Origin: DATKRB01 sp963794215
GTDB taxonomy: Bacteria > Actinomycetota > Acidimicrobiia > Acidimicrobiales > RAAP-2
Length of the DNA: 64,000 nucleotides
Assembly (NCBI GenBank): GCA_963794215.1
Contig: CAWCCQ010000002.1
Location: 124,001 to 188,000 of the forward strand
Direction: 5' to 3'
Below are positions 37,722 through 46,913 of the stretch, piece by piece. A program made the position numbers and the translations under genes. Below the pieces are notes generated by a model. That model made no database searches. It worked only from the letters and a program-made list of their open reading frames with translations, and was not told the origin of the DNA. The number at the start of each line of letters is the position of its first letter. The stretch's first letter is position 1.

Positions 37722-38770
37722 TAGTGAGCACCACACGCGTGACAAACGGGGACGCCGCCCACGAACGGGCTGGCCACCCCGAACGACCGACCCGGCTTGC
37801 CGCCGTCCTGGCCGGGGTCGACGACCTGCATCTGGGTAGCGAGCTCACGATGGTACCCGCCTATCTCGCCGAGCCAGACGAGCTGGTGGGGGTCCATCTC
37901 GCCAGCTACCTCGACGAGCTCGCCGCGTTCTGCGGGGCCGGCGGTGGCGACCTTGACCCGGACACCTATGCGACGAGCGCCTCGTGGTCCGTCGCCCGGC
38001 GGGCCGCTGGGGCGGGGCTGGCGGCCATCGACGCGCTCCGCCGGCAAGGCGACGGCGTGGCGCTCGTCGCCGCCCGTCCACCCGGACACCACGCCCTGCG
38101 CGATCGAGCGATGGGGTTCTGCCTCATCAACAACATCGCCGTGGCCGCCGCCACGCTGACGGCGGCCGGCGAACGCGTGCTCATCATCGACTGGGACGTC
38201 CACCACGGCAACGGGACCCAGAGCATCTTCTGGGACGAGCCGAAGGTCCTGTACGTGTCCACCCACCAGTGGCCGCTGTTTCCAGGAACCGGTACGCCAC
38301 GCGAGGTCGGTGGGCGGAGAGCCCTTGACCGCACGGTCAATGTCCCGCTCCCGGCGGGCGCCACTGGCGACGTGGTGCGCCAAGCGCTCGAGGAGATTGC
38401 GTCCCCGGTCATCGAGGATTTCCAGCCGACCTGGGTCCTCGTCTCGGCCGGGTTCGACGCCCATCGAGCCGATCCGCTGGCCGAACTGGCACTCTCCAGT
38501 GGCGACTTCGCCGCACTGGCCCGAACCGTGGCCGACTTCGTCCCCCGCCCAGGGCACCTCGTCCTGTTCTTGGAGGGAGGCTACGACCTGGGGGCGCTCC
38601 GCTCGTCGGTGGCCGCGACCTTGAGCGCCCTCCTAGGAGGCTCCTACGAGCCCGAAGAACCGACGGTCAACGGTCCTGGATCGGAGATGATCCGCCAGGT
38701 GCAAGCCCAACGGAGGGCTGCGCTCGCCCTGAACCAAGAGCAGACGACTAGCAAAGAGGGTCTCCAATGA
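37715..38770 (+). CDS. Histone-deacetylase-superfamily (AcuC-like) amidohydrolase
   Basis: 351 residues. Zinc and catalytic residues: RPPGHHALRDRAMGFC (His-His dyad), DWDVHHGNGTQ (Asp, His), SAGFDAHRADPL (Asp), FLEGGYDL. Removes acetyl groups from lysine or small amines in the cytosol. Overlaps both neighbours (GNAT 7 bases, USP 4 bases), so the trio is one operon. The substrate could be proteins acetylated by the neighbouring GNAT or by acetyl phosphate. Confidence 0.9.
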   Translation: MLIVSTTRVTNGDAAHERAGHPERPTRLAAVLAGVDDLHLGSELTMVPAYLAEPDELVGVHLASYLDELAAFCGAGGGDLDPDTYATSASWSVARRAAGAGLAAIDALRRQGDGVALVAARPPGHHALRDRAMGFCLINNIAVAAATLTAAGERVLIIDWDVHHGNGTQSIFWDEPKVLYVSTHQWPLFPGTGTPREVGGRRALDRTVNVPLPAGATGDVVRQALEEIASPVIEDFQPTWVLVSAGFDAHRADPLAELALSSGDFAALARTVADFVPRPGHLVLFLEGGYDLGALRSSVAATLSALLGGSYEPEEPTVNGPGSEMIRQVQAQRRAALALNQEQTTSKEGLQ

Positions 38771-39171
38771 GCGCGCTGGGGACGATCGCGGTCGGCTTCG
38801 ATGGCTCACCACCCGCCGAAGCGGCCGTGCGCTGGGCGCTCTCGCTGGCGGCGCAGACGGGCGCCAACGTGGTGGTGGTCCATGCGGTCGGTCTGCTCGA
38901 GCATCCCCGGTCCGCCGACACCGCCGTGTTGCTCGAGGGCAAGATCACCGAGCTCACTACGGAAGCCGAGCTCGACCCACAACGAGTGCGGTGGCTCATT
39001 GCCGACGGGGACCCCTCTTCGGTGCTCTCACGCAGCGCACAGGCACCGGTCAGCGCCGACCTTCTCGTGGTCGGCTCCCACGGACACGGTGGACGTGAAG
39101 GGCTGCCGCTGGGAAGCACGAGCCACGAGCTAGCGGAAGCCGCACCCGTCCCCCTGGTCATCGTTCGCTAG
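38767..39171 (+). CDS. Universal stress protein (UspA fold)
   Basis: 134 residues: TIAVGFDGSPPAEAAVRWAL start and the ATP-binding GSHGHGGREGLPLGSTS ending. Overlaps the deacetylase stop by ATGA. Binds ATP in homologues such as Rv2623; likely a stress or dormancy signal carrier. Confidence 0.9.
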   Translation: MSALGTIAVGFDGSPPAEAAVRWALSLAAQTGANVVVVHAVGLLEHPRSADTAVLLEGKITELTTEAELDPQRVRWLIADGDPSSVLSRSAQAPVSADLLVVGSHGHGGREGLPLGSTSHELAEAAPVPLVIVR

Positions 39172-39201
39172 CCGGGGGATGCGCTCGATCGAGCAGACAC
39201 G

Positions 39202-39666
39202 TCAGCTCGCTGCGGCCTCACCGCTACGCAGCAGTACCGCCGCGAAGCTCGCATACAGCGCTGCAGGTTCGCGGGCCTGGACGAACACGGCGAAGAGATC
39301 AGCCATTGCAACCACCCCAAGCGGAGCATCAGCGGCGTCGAGGACCACGAGGTGGCGAATCCCGAGGCTGACCATCATGGCCGCCGCCTCGGCCAGCGTC
39401 ACCGAGGCGGGAGCCCAGAACGGATGGTCCGTCGCGATCGACGCGATCGGGTCCTCACCTTCAACGCCCCGGGCCCAGGCACCGGCGAGGTCACGTTCGG
39501 TTACAACCCGGAGCGGCCCTTCGTGGAGCACCACGCACGAAACGGCGGCGGCGAGGAGCACGGCCGACACCGAGGCCAGGCTGTCGGACTCCGATACCAC
39601 GATGAATGGTCGGAGGGACAGCTCTCCCAAGATCGTTCCCGGACCAGCGATCAACCACGGTTCCAT
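39202..39666 (-). CDS. Tandem CBS-domain protein
   Basis: 154 residues, two CBS motifs: LRPFIVVSESDSLASVSAVLL with VVTERDLAGAW, then PASVTLAEAAAMMVSLGIRHLVV with VVAMADLFAVF. CBS pairs bind adenylates. Start uncertain: ATG 39666 has GAGGGG directly adjacent. Follows the phosphoketolase on the same strand by 77 bases; convergent with the USP gene. Confidence 0.8.
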   Translation of the reverse strand: MEPWLIAGPGTILGELSLRPFIVVSESDSLASVSAVLLAAAVSCVVLHEGPLRVVTERDLAGAWARGVEGEDPIASIATDHPFWAPASVTLAEAAAMMVSLGIRHLVVLDAADAPLGVVAMADLFAVFVQAREPAALYASFAAVLLRSGEAAAS

Positions 39667-39743
39667 CCCCTCAGCATGCGCCGGAGCACCCTGCCGGCGG
39701 TAGAGGATTTCGTCCCGGCTCGAGCCCGGTATACGGCAGGGCG

Positions 39744-42131
39744 CTAGCTTTCCCAGCACCACTGGGTGATGTCGGGCGGATCCTCGCCGTGCTCGCGACC
39801 GTAGCGCCGGGCATCGAGCCGGTCATCGACCATCCGCTGGCGCAGCACCGCAGTCCGTGGGCCGAGCCCCGGCACCCGATCGAGCACGTCGATGACCAGA
39901 TGGAAACGATCGAGGTCGTTGAGCATGACCATGTCAAAGGGCGTCGTCGTAGTGCCCTCCTCCTTGTAGCCCCGAACGTGGAGGTTGTCGTGATTCTTGC
40001 GTCGGTAGGTCAGCCGATGGATAAGGAGCGGGTACCCGTGGTAGGCGAAGATCACGGGTCGGTCCCGGGTGAAGAGAGTTTCGAACTCGGCGTCCGAAAG
40101 CCCGTGCGGGTGCTCGGTCTCCGATTCGAGCCGCATGAGGTCGACGACGTTGACCAGGCGCACCTTCAACTCGGGCAGATGGTGCCGAATGATCTGCACT
40201 GCGGCCAACGTCTCGAGCGTAGGGACGTCGCCGCAGCAGGCCATCACCACATCGGGCAGCGATCCCTCGTCGTTGGACGCGAAGGGCCAGATGCCCACGC
40301 CTCGGGTGCAGTGGTCCAGCGCCTCATCCATCGTCAGCCAGTCGTGCTGGGGTTGCTTGCCGGCCACGATGACGTTGACGTAGTTGCGACTTCGCAGACA
40401 GTGGTCGGCGACCGACAGGAGACAGTTGGTGTCCGGGGGGAAGTAGACACGAACGATCTCGGCCTTCTTGTTCACGACGTGGTCGATGAAGCCGGGGTCC
40501 TGATGGGAGAAGCCGTTGTGGTCCTGGCGCCAGACGTGACTCGAGAGCAGGTAGTTCAACGAAGCGACGGGCCGCCGCCATGGGACCTCCGCGCTCATCT
40601 TCAACCATTTGGCGTGCTGATTGAACATCGAGTCGACGATGTGGATGAACGCCTCATAGCAGTTGAACAGGCCGTGCCGGCCGGTGAGCAGGTAGCCCTC
40701 GAGCCACCCCTGGCATTGGTGTTCGGAGAGCACCTCCATGACGCGCCCATCGGGGGCTAAGTGGTCATCGCCGGGTCGCAGCTCAGCGTCCCAGGTGCGG
40801 TCGGTCACCTCGAACACGTCTTGAAGCCGGTTGGAGGCGGTTTCGTCCGGCCCGAAGAGGCGGAACGTCGAGGGATTGGCCGCCATCGCGTCCTTCAGGA
40901 ACGAGCCGAGCACCCGGGTCGCCTCGTGGAGCGCGCTGCCCGGGCCTGAGACGGTGACGCCGTAGTCACAAAAGTCGGGTAGCTCGAGATCGGAGAGCAG
41001 AAGCCCGCCGTTGGCGTGCGGGTTCGCGCTCATGCGGCGCTCGCCGACGGGCGCGAAGCTCCGGATCGTGTCCATCGGACGGCCGTCGTGCTCGAAGAGC
41101 TCCTCGGGTCGGTAGCTGCGCAGCCAGCCTTCGAGCTGGGCAAGGTGGGTCGGGTCGGTCCGCACCTCGGCCAAAGGGAGTTGATGGGCTCGGAACGTGC
41201 CTTCGATGGGGACCCCGTCAACCGAGACGGGACCGGTCCAACCTTTAGGTGTCCGCAGCACGAGCATCGGCCATGCCGGCCGGCCGGGTCCACCGTGAGC
41301 CCGCGCTGAGTCTTGGATCTCGGCGATCCGCGAGACGATCTCCTCGAGCGCTGCCGCCATGCGTCGGTGGACGTCCATGTGATTCTCGCCGTCGAATCCG
41401 CCCTCGACCAACACCGGCCGGTAGCCGTAGCCAGTGAACAGCGCCAACAGCTCGGGCGTCGGGATCCGGGCCAGCACGGTCGGTGCGGCGATCTTGTACC
41501 CGTTCAAGTGGAGAATTGGCAGCACCGCGCCGTCCCGGCGAGCGTCCAAAAACTTGTTGGAGTGCCAGCCCGTGGCCGCCGGCCCAGTCTCGGCCTCGCC
41601 GTCGCCCACCACGCAGGCCACCAGCAGATCGGGGTTGTCGAAAGCCGCCCCGAATGCGTGGCTGAGCGAGTACCCGAGCTCGCCACCCTCGTGGATGGAC
41701 CCTGGGGTCTCGGGGCTGCAGTGGCTCGGGATGCCCCCCGGAAACGAGAACTGGCGAAAGAGCCGGCCCATCCCCTCGCCGTCCAACGCCACGTGCGGGT
41801 AGTGCTCGCTGTAGGTCCCCTCGAGCCAGGTGTTGGCGACGATGGCCGGCCCTCCGTGCCCGGGTCCGCACACGAAAAGGGTGTTGAGGTTCCGCCGCTT
41901 GATCATCCGGCTTAGATGTGCGTAAACGAAGTTGAGCCCTGGACTCGTCCCCCAGTGGCCGAGCAGCCGGGGCTTGATGTCCTCGGACACGAGGGGTCGC
42001 CGGAGCAGGGGGTTGTCCATGAGGTAGATCTGGCCGGCGGTCAGATAGTTGGCTGCCCGGAAATAGGCGTCGAGCTGGATCAGGTCGTCCTCGTCCACCT
42101 GATCCAAACCCTCCGAGCTGATCTCAGTCAT
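39744..42131 (-). CDS. xfp: Phosphoketolase (xylulose 5-phosphate/fructose 6-phosphate)
   Basis: Thiamine-diphosphate enzyme splitting xylulose 5-P or fructose 6-P with phosphate to acetyl phosphate. 795 residues, full length. Seen: GHWGTSPGLNFVYAHL, CGPGHGGPAIVANTWLEGTYSE (split as GPGHGGPAI and LEGTYSE), GDGEAETGPAATGWHSNKFL (cofactor), and HQDPGFIDHVVNKK. ATG at 42131 with GAAGGAGA upstream. Divergent from acetate kinase, 76 bases apart; together they make ATP from sugar phosphate without oxygen. Confidence 0.95.
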   Translation of the reverse strand: MTEISSEGLDQVDEDDLIQLDAYFRAANYLTAGQIYLMDNPLLRRPLVSEDIKPRLLGHWGTSPGLNFVYAHLSRMIKRRNLNTLFVCGPGHGGPAIVANTWLEGTYSEHYPHVALDGEGMGRLFRQFSFPGGIPSHCSPETPGSIHEGGELGYSLSHAFGAAFDNPDLLVACVVGDGEAETGPAATGWHSNKFLDARRDGAVLPILHLNGYKIAAPTVLARIPTPELLALFTGYGYRPVLVEGGFDGENHMDVHRRMAAALEEIVSRIAEIQDSARAHGGPGRPAWPMLVLRTPKGWTGPVSVDGVPIEGTFRAHQLPLAEVRTDPTHLAQLEGWLRSYRPEELFEHDGRPMDTIRSFAPVGERRMSANPHANGGLLLSDLELPDFCDYGVTVSGPGSALHEATRVLGSFLKDAMAANPSTFRLFGPDETASNRLQDVFEVTDRTWDAELRPGDDHLAPDGRVMEVLSEHQCQGWLEGYLLTGRHGLFNCYEAFIHIVDSMFNQHAKWLKMSAEVPWRRPVASLNYLLSSHVWRQDHNGFSHQDPGFIDHVVNKKAEIVRVYFPPDTNCLLSVADHCLRSRNYVNVIVAGKQPQHDWLTMDEALDHCTRGVGIWPFASNDEGSLPDVVMACCGDVPTLETLAAVQIIRHHLPELKVRLVNVVDLMRLESETEHPHGLSDAEFETLFTRDRPVIFAYHGYPLLIHRLTYRRKNHDNLHVRGYKEEGTTTTPFDMVMLNDLDRFHLVIDVLDRVPGLGPRTAVLRQRMVDDRLDARRYGREHGEDPPDITQWCWES

Positions 42132-42175
42132 TCCGTCTCCTTCGACAGGTGTGGAACGGCCGCCACCCTTGCCAG

Positions 42176-42209
42176 AGTAGGTCCGTCCGATCTGGGACAG
42201 TAGGTCCGT
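42176..42209. repeat. 11-bp direct repeat in phosphoketolase-ackA promoter gap
   Basis: AGTAGGTCCGT occurs at 42176-42186 and 42199-42209, 23 bases apart. Between and across the second copy TGGGACAGTAGGTCC forms a GGAC-N5-GTCC dyad, one base wider than a dormancy box. Probable regulator site; the second copy touches the acetate kinase GTG. Confidence 0.5.
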
Positions 42210-43300
42210 GAACGTCCTCGTAGTCAACGTCGGTTCGAGCAGTCTGAAGCTGAGCGTGCTCGACGACATCGACGAGGTGGTGGCGCACCGCGACCTCCCC
42301 CCTCTGGACGCCGGACAACTGCTCGAGGGCCTCAGGGCCTTCCTCGACGAATGTCCCCCATGTGACGCCGCCGGACATCGCGTGGTCCATGGAGGCTCGG
42401 CGTTCACGCGACCCGTGCTGCTCGACCCTGCCGCCGAGCAGACACTCGAGATGCTGGCGGACTTGGCGCCGCTGCACAACCCTCCCGCTATCGCAGCGAT
42501 CCGCGCCATGACCACGTTGGCGCCCGAACTTCCCCAGATCGCCTGTTTCGATACGGCGTTTCACGCCAACATGCCCCCAAAGGCGGCCACGTACGCGGTG
42601 CCAAAGGAGTGGCGGGAGCGGTGGGACATACGGCGTTTCGGATTCCACGGTTTGAGCCACGCGTGGGCCAGCCGACGGGCCGCGCAGGTGCTCGGGCGCC
42701 CCTCAACCGAGCTCCGGCTCATCACTGCGCACCTCGGCGGCGGAGGCTCGCTGGCCGCAGTGGCGTTCGGTGCCTCGGTGGACACCACGATGGGCTTCAC
42801 GCCGATTGAAGGCCTGGTGATGGCCACGCGTTCGGGAAGCGTCGATCCGGGCCTCGTCCTGTGGGTCCAGCAGCACGGCGGCCTGTCGGCTAGCCAAATC
42901 CACGACGCGCTCGAGCATGAGTCGGGGTTGCGAGGGCTCTGGGGAGGCAGCGGAGACGTACGGCCCGTGATCGCTGCGGCAGACCAGGGGGATCGTGACG
43001 CACGGGTCGCCTACGACCTCTACGTGTACCGCATCACGTTGGCCATTGGCGCCATGGGAGCCGCCATGGATGGGATGGACGGGATCGTGTTCACCGGAGG
43101 CGTTGGCGAGCACTCCGCGCGTCAGGAGCGACGCCTGTGCCGGCCTTGGCTTCCTCGGTATCCGGCTCGACTCCGAACGCAACGAGCAGCTCGACGGGGA
43201 CCGCATCGTATCCTCGAGCGGATGGACCCCGGCGGTGTTGGTCGTGGAGGCCCGCGAGGACATCGAGATCGCCCGTCACGTAAGAGACCTCGTGCGATAG
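42208..43300 (+). CDS. ackA: Acetate kinase (one frameshift near the end)
   Basis: Converts acetyl phosphate plus ADP to acetate plus ATP. Seen: LVVNVGSSSLKLSVLD, AGHRVVHGG, FDTAFHANMPPKAATYAVP, RRFGFHGLSHAW, HLGGGGSLAAV, GLVMATRSGSVDPGL and VFTGGVGEHSA. After 43118 the frame changes: VRSDACAGLGFLGIRLDSERN and the normal ending lie in the next frame to 43300. About 364 residues if bridged, shorter than many (near 400) but typical of phosphoketolase-linked forms. GTG start at 42208. Confidence 0.88.
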
Positions 43301-43401
43301 TCGCTCGATTGCGGCGGACCACACCGCCACGCGCCTCGTCGCTCACGCTGGCCAGGGCCCAACGACCCTTCCCCGGTGGCTGACCGCCGACGCGCTGTCC
43401 T

Positions 43402-43417
43402 GGGACGTTCGGCCCTT
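43402..43417 (+). promoter_or_regulatory. DosR-like box before ABC exporter
   Basis: GGGACGTTCGGCCCTT, 14 of 16 matches to the window motif GGGACTTTCGGCCCTG; 48 bases before the ATG at 43466. Confidence 0.55.
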
Positions 43418-43465
43418 GACGCTGCGCCAGGGCCTTCACACACTTCTTGCACAAGGAGGTCCGCG

Positions 43466-44383
43466 ATGGGAGAGATAGCCATCCGCACCGAGGAGCTCAC
43501 CAAGCGCTATCGCGACGCGGCTGCGCTCTCCTCTCTCGACCTCGAGGTGGCTCCGGGCGAGGTGGTGGGCTACCTCGGTCCCAACGGTGCGGGCAAGACG
43601 ACCACCATCCGGCTGCTGCTCGGGTTGATCCGTCCGAGCGCCGGGCACGCCGAGATCTTCGGGCTCGACTGTCAACGTCGGACTGTTGAGGTCCACCGAC
43701 GCCTGGCCTACGTGCCCGGCGAGGCAAGCCTCTGGCCCTCCCTCACCGGAGCGGAAACCCTCCACCTGCTCGGGCAGGTCCAGGGACAGGTCGATGCGGC
43801 CTACCGCGACGAGCTCATCGGGCGCTTCGATCTCGACCTCACGAGGAAGGTGCGCACGTACTCAAAGGGGAACCGCCAGAAGGTGCTCCTGATCGCCGCC
43901 CTCATGACGCGGCCCGACCTGCTCCTCCTCGACGAGCCGACCAACGGGCTCGACCCGCTCATGGAGCAGGAGTTCCGTCACTGCATCCACGAGGCGAGCC
44001 AACGGGGCCAAACCGTGTTCTTGTCCTCACACATCCTGAGCGAAGTGGAAGCCCTCTGCGACAGGGTCGCCATCTTGCGCGAGGGACGCTTGGTGGAGAT
44101 GGGTACCTTGGCCGAGATGCGTCACCTCTCGGCGCTCACCGTCGAGGCCACCTTCGACGGTTCGGTCCCCGACCTTACGGGGGTACCAGGGGTGACGTCG
44201 GTTCAAGTGGCCGGGCACACCGTGCGGTGCCAGGTCCGAGGAACGATCGAACCGTTACTCAAGCTCCTGGCCGTTTCGGGGGTTCACGAGCTCTTGAGCC
44301 GCGAGCCCTCCTTGGAGGAGCTGTTCTTGGGCCAGTACGGGGCGGAGGAGGACGCGACAGCGGCGTCTGGCAATGTGCGCTGA
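43466..44383 (+). CDS. ABC-2 exporter ATP-binding protein
   Basis: 305 residues. Walker A GPNGAGKTT, signature YSKGNRQK (in place of LSGGQ), Walker B LLLLDEPTNGLD, H-loop SSHILSEVE. The C-terminal third (EMRHLSALTVEATF...) is the extension seen in drug/polyketide exporters. Perfect AAGGAGGT before ATG 43466. Overlaps its permease by 11 bases. Confidence 0.92.
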   Translation: MGEIAIRTEELTKRYRDAAALSSLDLEVAPGEVVGYLGPNGAGKTTTIRLLLGLIRPSAGHAEIFGLDCQRRTVEVHRRLAYVPGEASLWPSLTGAETLHLLGQVQGQVDAAYRDELIGRFDLDLTRKVRTYSKGNRQKVLLIAALMTRPDLLLLDEPTNGLDPLMEQEFRHCIHEASQRGQTVFLSSHILSEVEALCDRVAILREGRLVEMGTLAEMRHLSALTVEATFDGSVPDLTGVPGVTSVQVAGHTVRCQVRGTIEPLLKLLAVSGVHELLSREPSLEELFLGQYGAEEDATAASGNVR

Positions 44384-46016
44384 TCTCGCCGCTCCCCCTC
44401 CTATGGCGGCCGGTCGGCACCCCGAACTGGTCATCGCACGTCTCAGCACCCGTAGGGCAGTGCGCTCGGGAATTCTCTGGGGCTATGTCTTCGGCTTCTA
44501 CGTGGCCACCCAGGCCCTCGCCTACGCTTCGACCTACAAGACCCCAGCCGAGCGCCTGTCCTTGGTCCACCAATTCGGCGCCAACGCCGGCATCAGCGCC
44601 ATCGTCGGTCCGGCCCGCGAGATACAGACCGTCGCCGGGTACACCGTGTGGAAATGTCTCACGGTGCTGGCCATCGTCGGCGCGGTCTGGGGAGTGCTCA
44701 CCGCAACCCGACTGCTACGTGGTGAGGAGGGCGCAGGGCGCTCGGAGATCCTGCTTGCCGGACAGACCACTCGGCGCGCTGGTGCGGGCCAGGCCGTCAT
44801 CGGGCTGGGCGCGGGTCTGGTGACGCTTTACGCGCTCACCGCAGTGATCATCATCGTGGTCGGTCGTTCATCAACGGTCGACATCGGACCAGCCGGCGCG
44901 TTGTACTTTGCCCTCGCCATCGTCGCCGCGCCGGCGATGTTCCTGGCCGTGGGTGCCCTAGCCAGCCAGCTGGCGGCCACGCGCCGGCAAGCGGCCGCGT
45001 ATGCCGCCACCGTGCTCGGGGCGAGCTACGCGCTACGGATGGTGGCTGACTCGGGCAGCGGCCTCGAGTGGCTCCGGTGGGGGACCCCGCTCGGCTGGGT
45101 GGAGCAGCTCCGGCCGCTCACCGCACCCCAGCCCCTTGCACTCGTGCCCATCGTCGCGCTGATCGCCGCCCTCCTGTTCCTCACACTCTGTCTGGCGGGA
45201 AGCCGCGACCTCGGCGCCAGCACGCTGCCCGACCGTGCCAGCGCCCAAGCGCACACTCGCCTCCTGTCCGGGCCACTCGGACTCACTGTGCGGATGATCC
45301 GCCCGATGGCCTTGGGATGGGGAGTAGGTATCGCCGCCTACGCGTTGCTTCTCGGGCTCATCGCCAAATCGGCGGGAACTGCCGTTTCGGCGTCGCCAAC
45401 CATCGAGCGCGCCCTTGCACGCCTCGGCGCCCGAGGGGCCAATGCCTATCTCGCCGTGGCTTTCTTGGTTCTGGCGGTGATGCTGGCCCTCGTTGCCGTG
45501 GGACAAATCAGCGCCGCGGGCGCCGAGGAGACCGAAGGACGCCTCGAGCATTTCCTCGTTCGGCAAGTCTCGCGTCGCTCGTGGTTCGTAGGCCGGGCCG
45601 TGCTGACCGGTGCGCTGATCGTCGTCGGAGGACTGCTCGCGGGGTTCTTCGCGTGGCTCGGCGCCGCGAGCCAGCATGCGAGCGTGAGTATGTCCGCGCT
45701 GCTGGGGGCTGGTCTCAACGTCGTTCCCCCGACGCTGTGCCTCTTTGGCATCGGTCTGGTGGCGCTCGGCTTCTGGCCTCGGGCTGCATCAGGGGCGGCC
45801 TACGGCGTGCTTGTCTATGCCTTTTTGGTCGAGCTCGTCGGCGACGTCGTCGGGCTCAATCACTGGGTGCTCGATACCTCGGTGTTCCATCAGATCGCGG
45901 CTGACCCCGCGGTCCCTCCGGATTGGCTGAGCGGGGCCATCCTGGTCGCTCTCGGCGTTGCCGGAGCGGTTGTCGGTGCGCTGGCCTTCTCGAAGAGAGA
46001 CGTCGAAGCCCAATAA
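44373..46016 (+). CDS. ABC-2 exporter permease (polyketide-antibiotic-exporter type)
   Basis: 547 residues with about twelve hydrophobic helices in two halves, each half starting with an amphipathic stretch (LSTRRAVRSGILWGYVFGFY; LGLTVRMIRPMALGWGVGIA). The motif EGRLEHFLVRQVSRRSWFVGRA is typical of this permease group. GTG 44373 overlaps the ATPase gene. Substrate unknown. Confidence 0.85.
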   Translation: MCADLAAPPPMAAGRHPELVIARLSTRRAVRSGILWGYVFGFYVATQALAYASTYKTPAERLSLVHQFGANAGISAIVGPAREIQTVAGYTVWKCLTVLAIVGAVWGVLTATRLLRGEEGAGRSEILLAGQTTRRAGAGQAVIGLGAGLVTLYALTAVIIIVVGRSSTVDIGPAGALYFALAIVAAPAMFLAVGALASQLAATRRQAAAYAATVLGASYALRMVADSGSGLEWLRWGTPLGWVEQLRPLTAPQPLALVPIVALIAALLFLTLCLAGSRDLGASTLPDRASAQAHTRLLSGPLGLTVRMIRPMALGWGVGIAAYALLLGLIAKSAGTAVSASPTIERALARLGARGANAYLAVAFLVLAVMLALVAVGQISAAGAEETEGRLEHFLVRQVSRRSWFVGRAVLTGALIVVGGLLAGFFAWLGAASQHASVSMSALLGAGLNVVPPTLCLFGIGLVALGFWPRAASGAAYGVLVYAFLVELVGDVVGLNHWVLDTSVFHQIAADPAVPPDWLSGAILVALGVAGAVVGALAFSKRDVEAQ

Positions 46017-46361
46017 CCGCGTGGCTCGTGCGACGCCGCCAGCCGCTCTCGTCGCCCACCTCGGCGAGCAGTTGCCGGGACGAACAGGTCCTCGTCCCCT
46101 GAACCCGGTGTCGCGCTGCCGTAATGGCCCAGGCGGTCCGTACCGTCCACAACCCCCGGCCAGGAGAACGATACGACCCAAGGTGCACTCCAGGCCGGGT
46201 AGCCGCCGTCTCCCCTTGGTGGTGTCACGTCAGCTGCTGGGCAGTTCATCAGCGAACGGTTCGCGCTCGACCAGATGCTCGACGTCTATGACGTGTTTGT
46301 TCGCCCGGGCCTCGGAGACCGGGGCACTCAAGGTGCTCGTGACCCGCGATCGGGCTCGCGC
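46017..46361. other. Non-coding gap between exporter and STAS gene
   Basis: 345 bases between convergent genes. An open minus-strand extension after the STAS stop (to about 46250) encodes NKHVIDVEHLVEREPFADEL in the same frame, so the STAS protein may once have been longer. Nothing else recognised. Confidence 0.4.
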
Positions 46362-46655
46362 TCAACGACGGGCCGCTGACGCGGGCGCCGCCCACAGGAG
46401 CGTTCCACCGGCTTCTTGTGCTCGGCGCTGGCAAAGGATCAGTGCTGACGCGCCCGAAGCATTGATCCTCGCCTGGCCAATGTCGAGAACGAGGTCCTTG
46501 AACCCGTCCAGTAGCAGGTCGCCCAGGAACGACACGAAGGTCCCCGCCGTAGAAGCGTCCAGCACTCCGGTCAGCACGACCCGCACCGCAGAGAGCTCGT
46601 AGTCGATCGAGATCTCGAGTACCGGGTCCATCTTGTCGTCGCTGAGTGACAGCAT
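46362..46655 (-). CDS. STAS-domain protein (anti-sigma-factor-antagonist-like)
   Basis: 97 residues: VLEISIDYELSAVRVVLTG, LDASTAGTFVSFLGDLL, DLVLDIGQARINASGASAL. The Ser in NASG sits where the phosphorylated Ser of SpoIIAA lies (DSSG). Would relieve an anti-sigma factor or act as a stressosome-like part. Shares its upstream region with the site-2 protease, where two DosR-like boxes lie. Confidence 0.8.
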   Translation of the reverse strand: MLSLSDDKMDPVLEISIDYELSAVRVVLTGVLDASTAGTFVSFLGDLLLDGFKDLVLDIGQARINASGASALILCQRRAQEAGGTLLWAAPASAARR

Positions 46656-46743
46656 CGAGGCTCACCCCCCGTCCGATTGCCGAAGACCACCGTCCTGGAG
46701 CGGCCTTCGCACTCCAATTCTGCGTCAGTTTTCGATCCGCGAG

Positions 46744-46759
46744 TAGTGCCGAAAGTCCC
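46744..46759 (-). promoter_or_regulatory. DosR-like box A between STAS and protease genes
   Basis: Minus strand GGGACTTTCGGCACTA, 14 of 16 matches to GGGACTTTCGGCCCTG. About 90 bases from the STAS start and 155 from the protease start. Confidence 0.55.
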
Positions 46760-46805
46760 GAGCCCGTGCCGAAGCCGGTATCGGCCTTTGGGTGGGACCG
46801 CATGC

Positions 46806-46821
46806 GGGTACTTCGGCTCTG
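46806..46821 (+). promoter_or_regulatory. DosR-like box B between STAS and protease genes
   Basis: GGGTACTTCGGCTCTG, 12 of 16 matches. Starts 62 bases from box A, about six helical turns, and 93 bases before the protease gene. Confidence 0.4.
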
Positions 46822-46913
46822 CCCAGCAGTGCGGCATGGGAACATGCTCGGACCGCGGTACCGAGCGTGAGCGAACGTGGAGTTACCGCACCGACCACGT
46901 GCCCGGAGAACGC

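Noticed and set aside
42208..43383. Acetate kinase ending in the original frame at 43383
   Set aside because: Beyond 43118 that frame has no family residues, whereas the next frame gives the normal acetate kinase ending at 43300.
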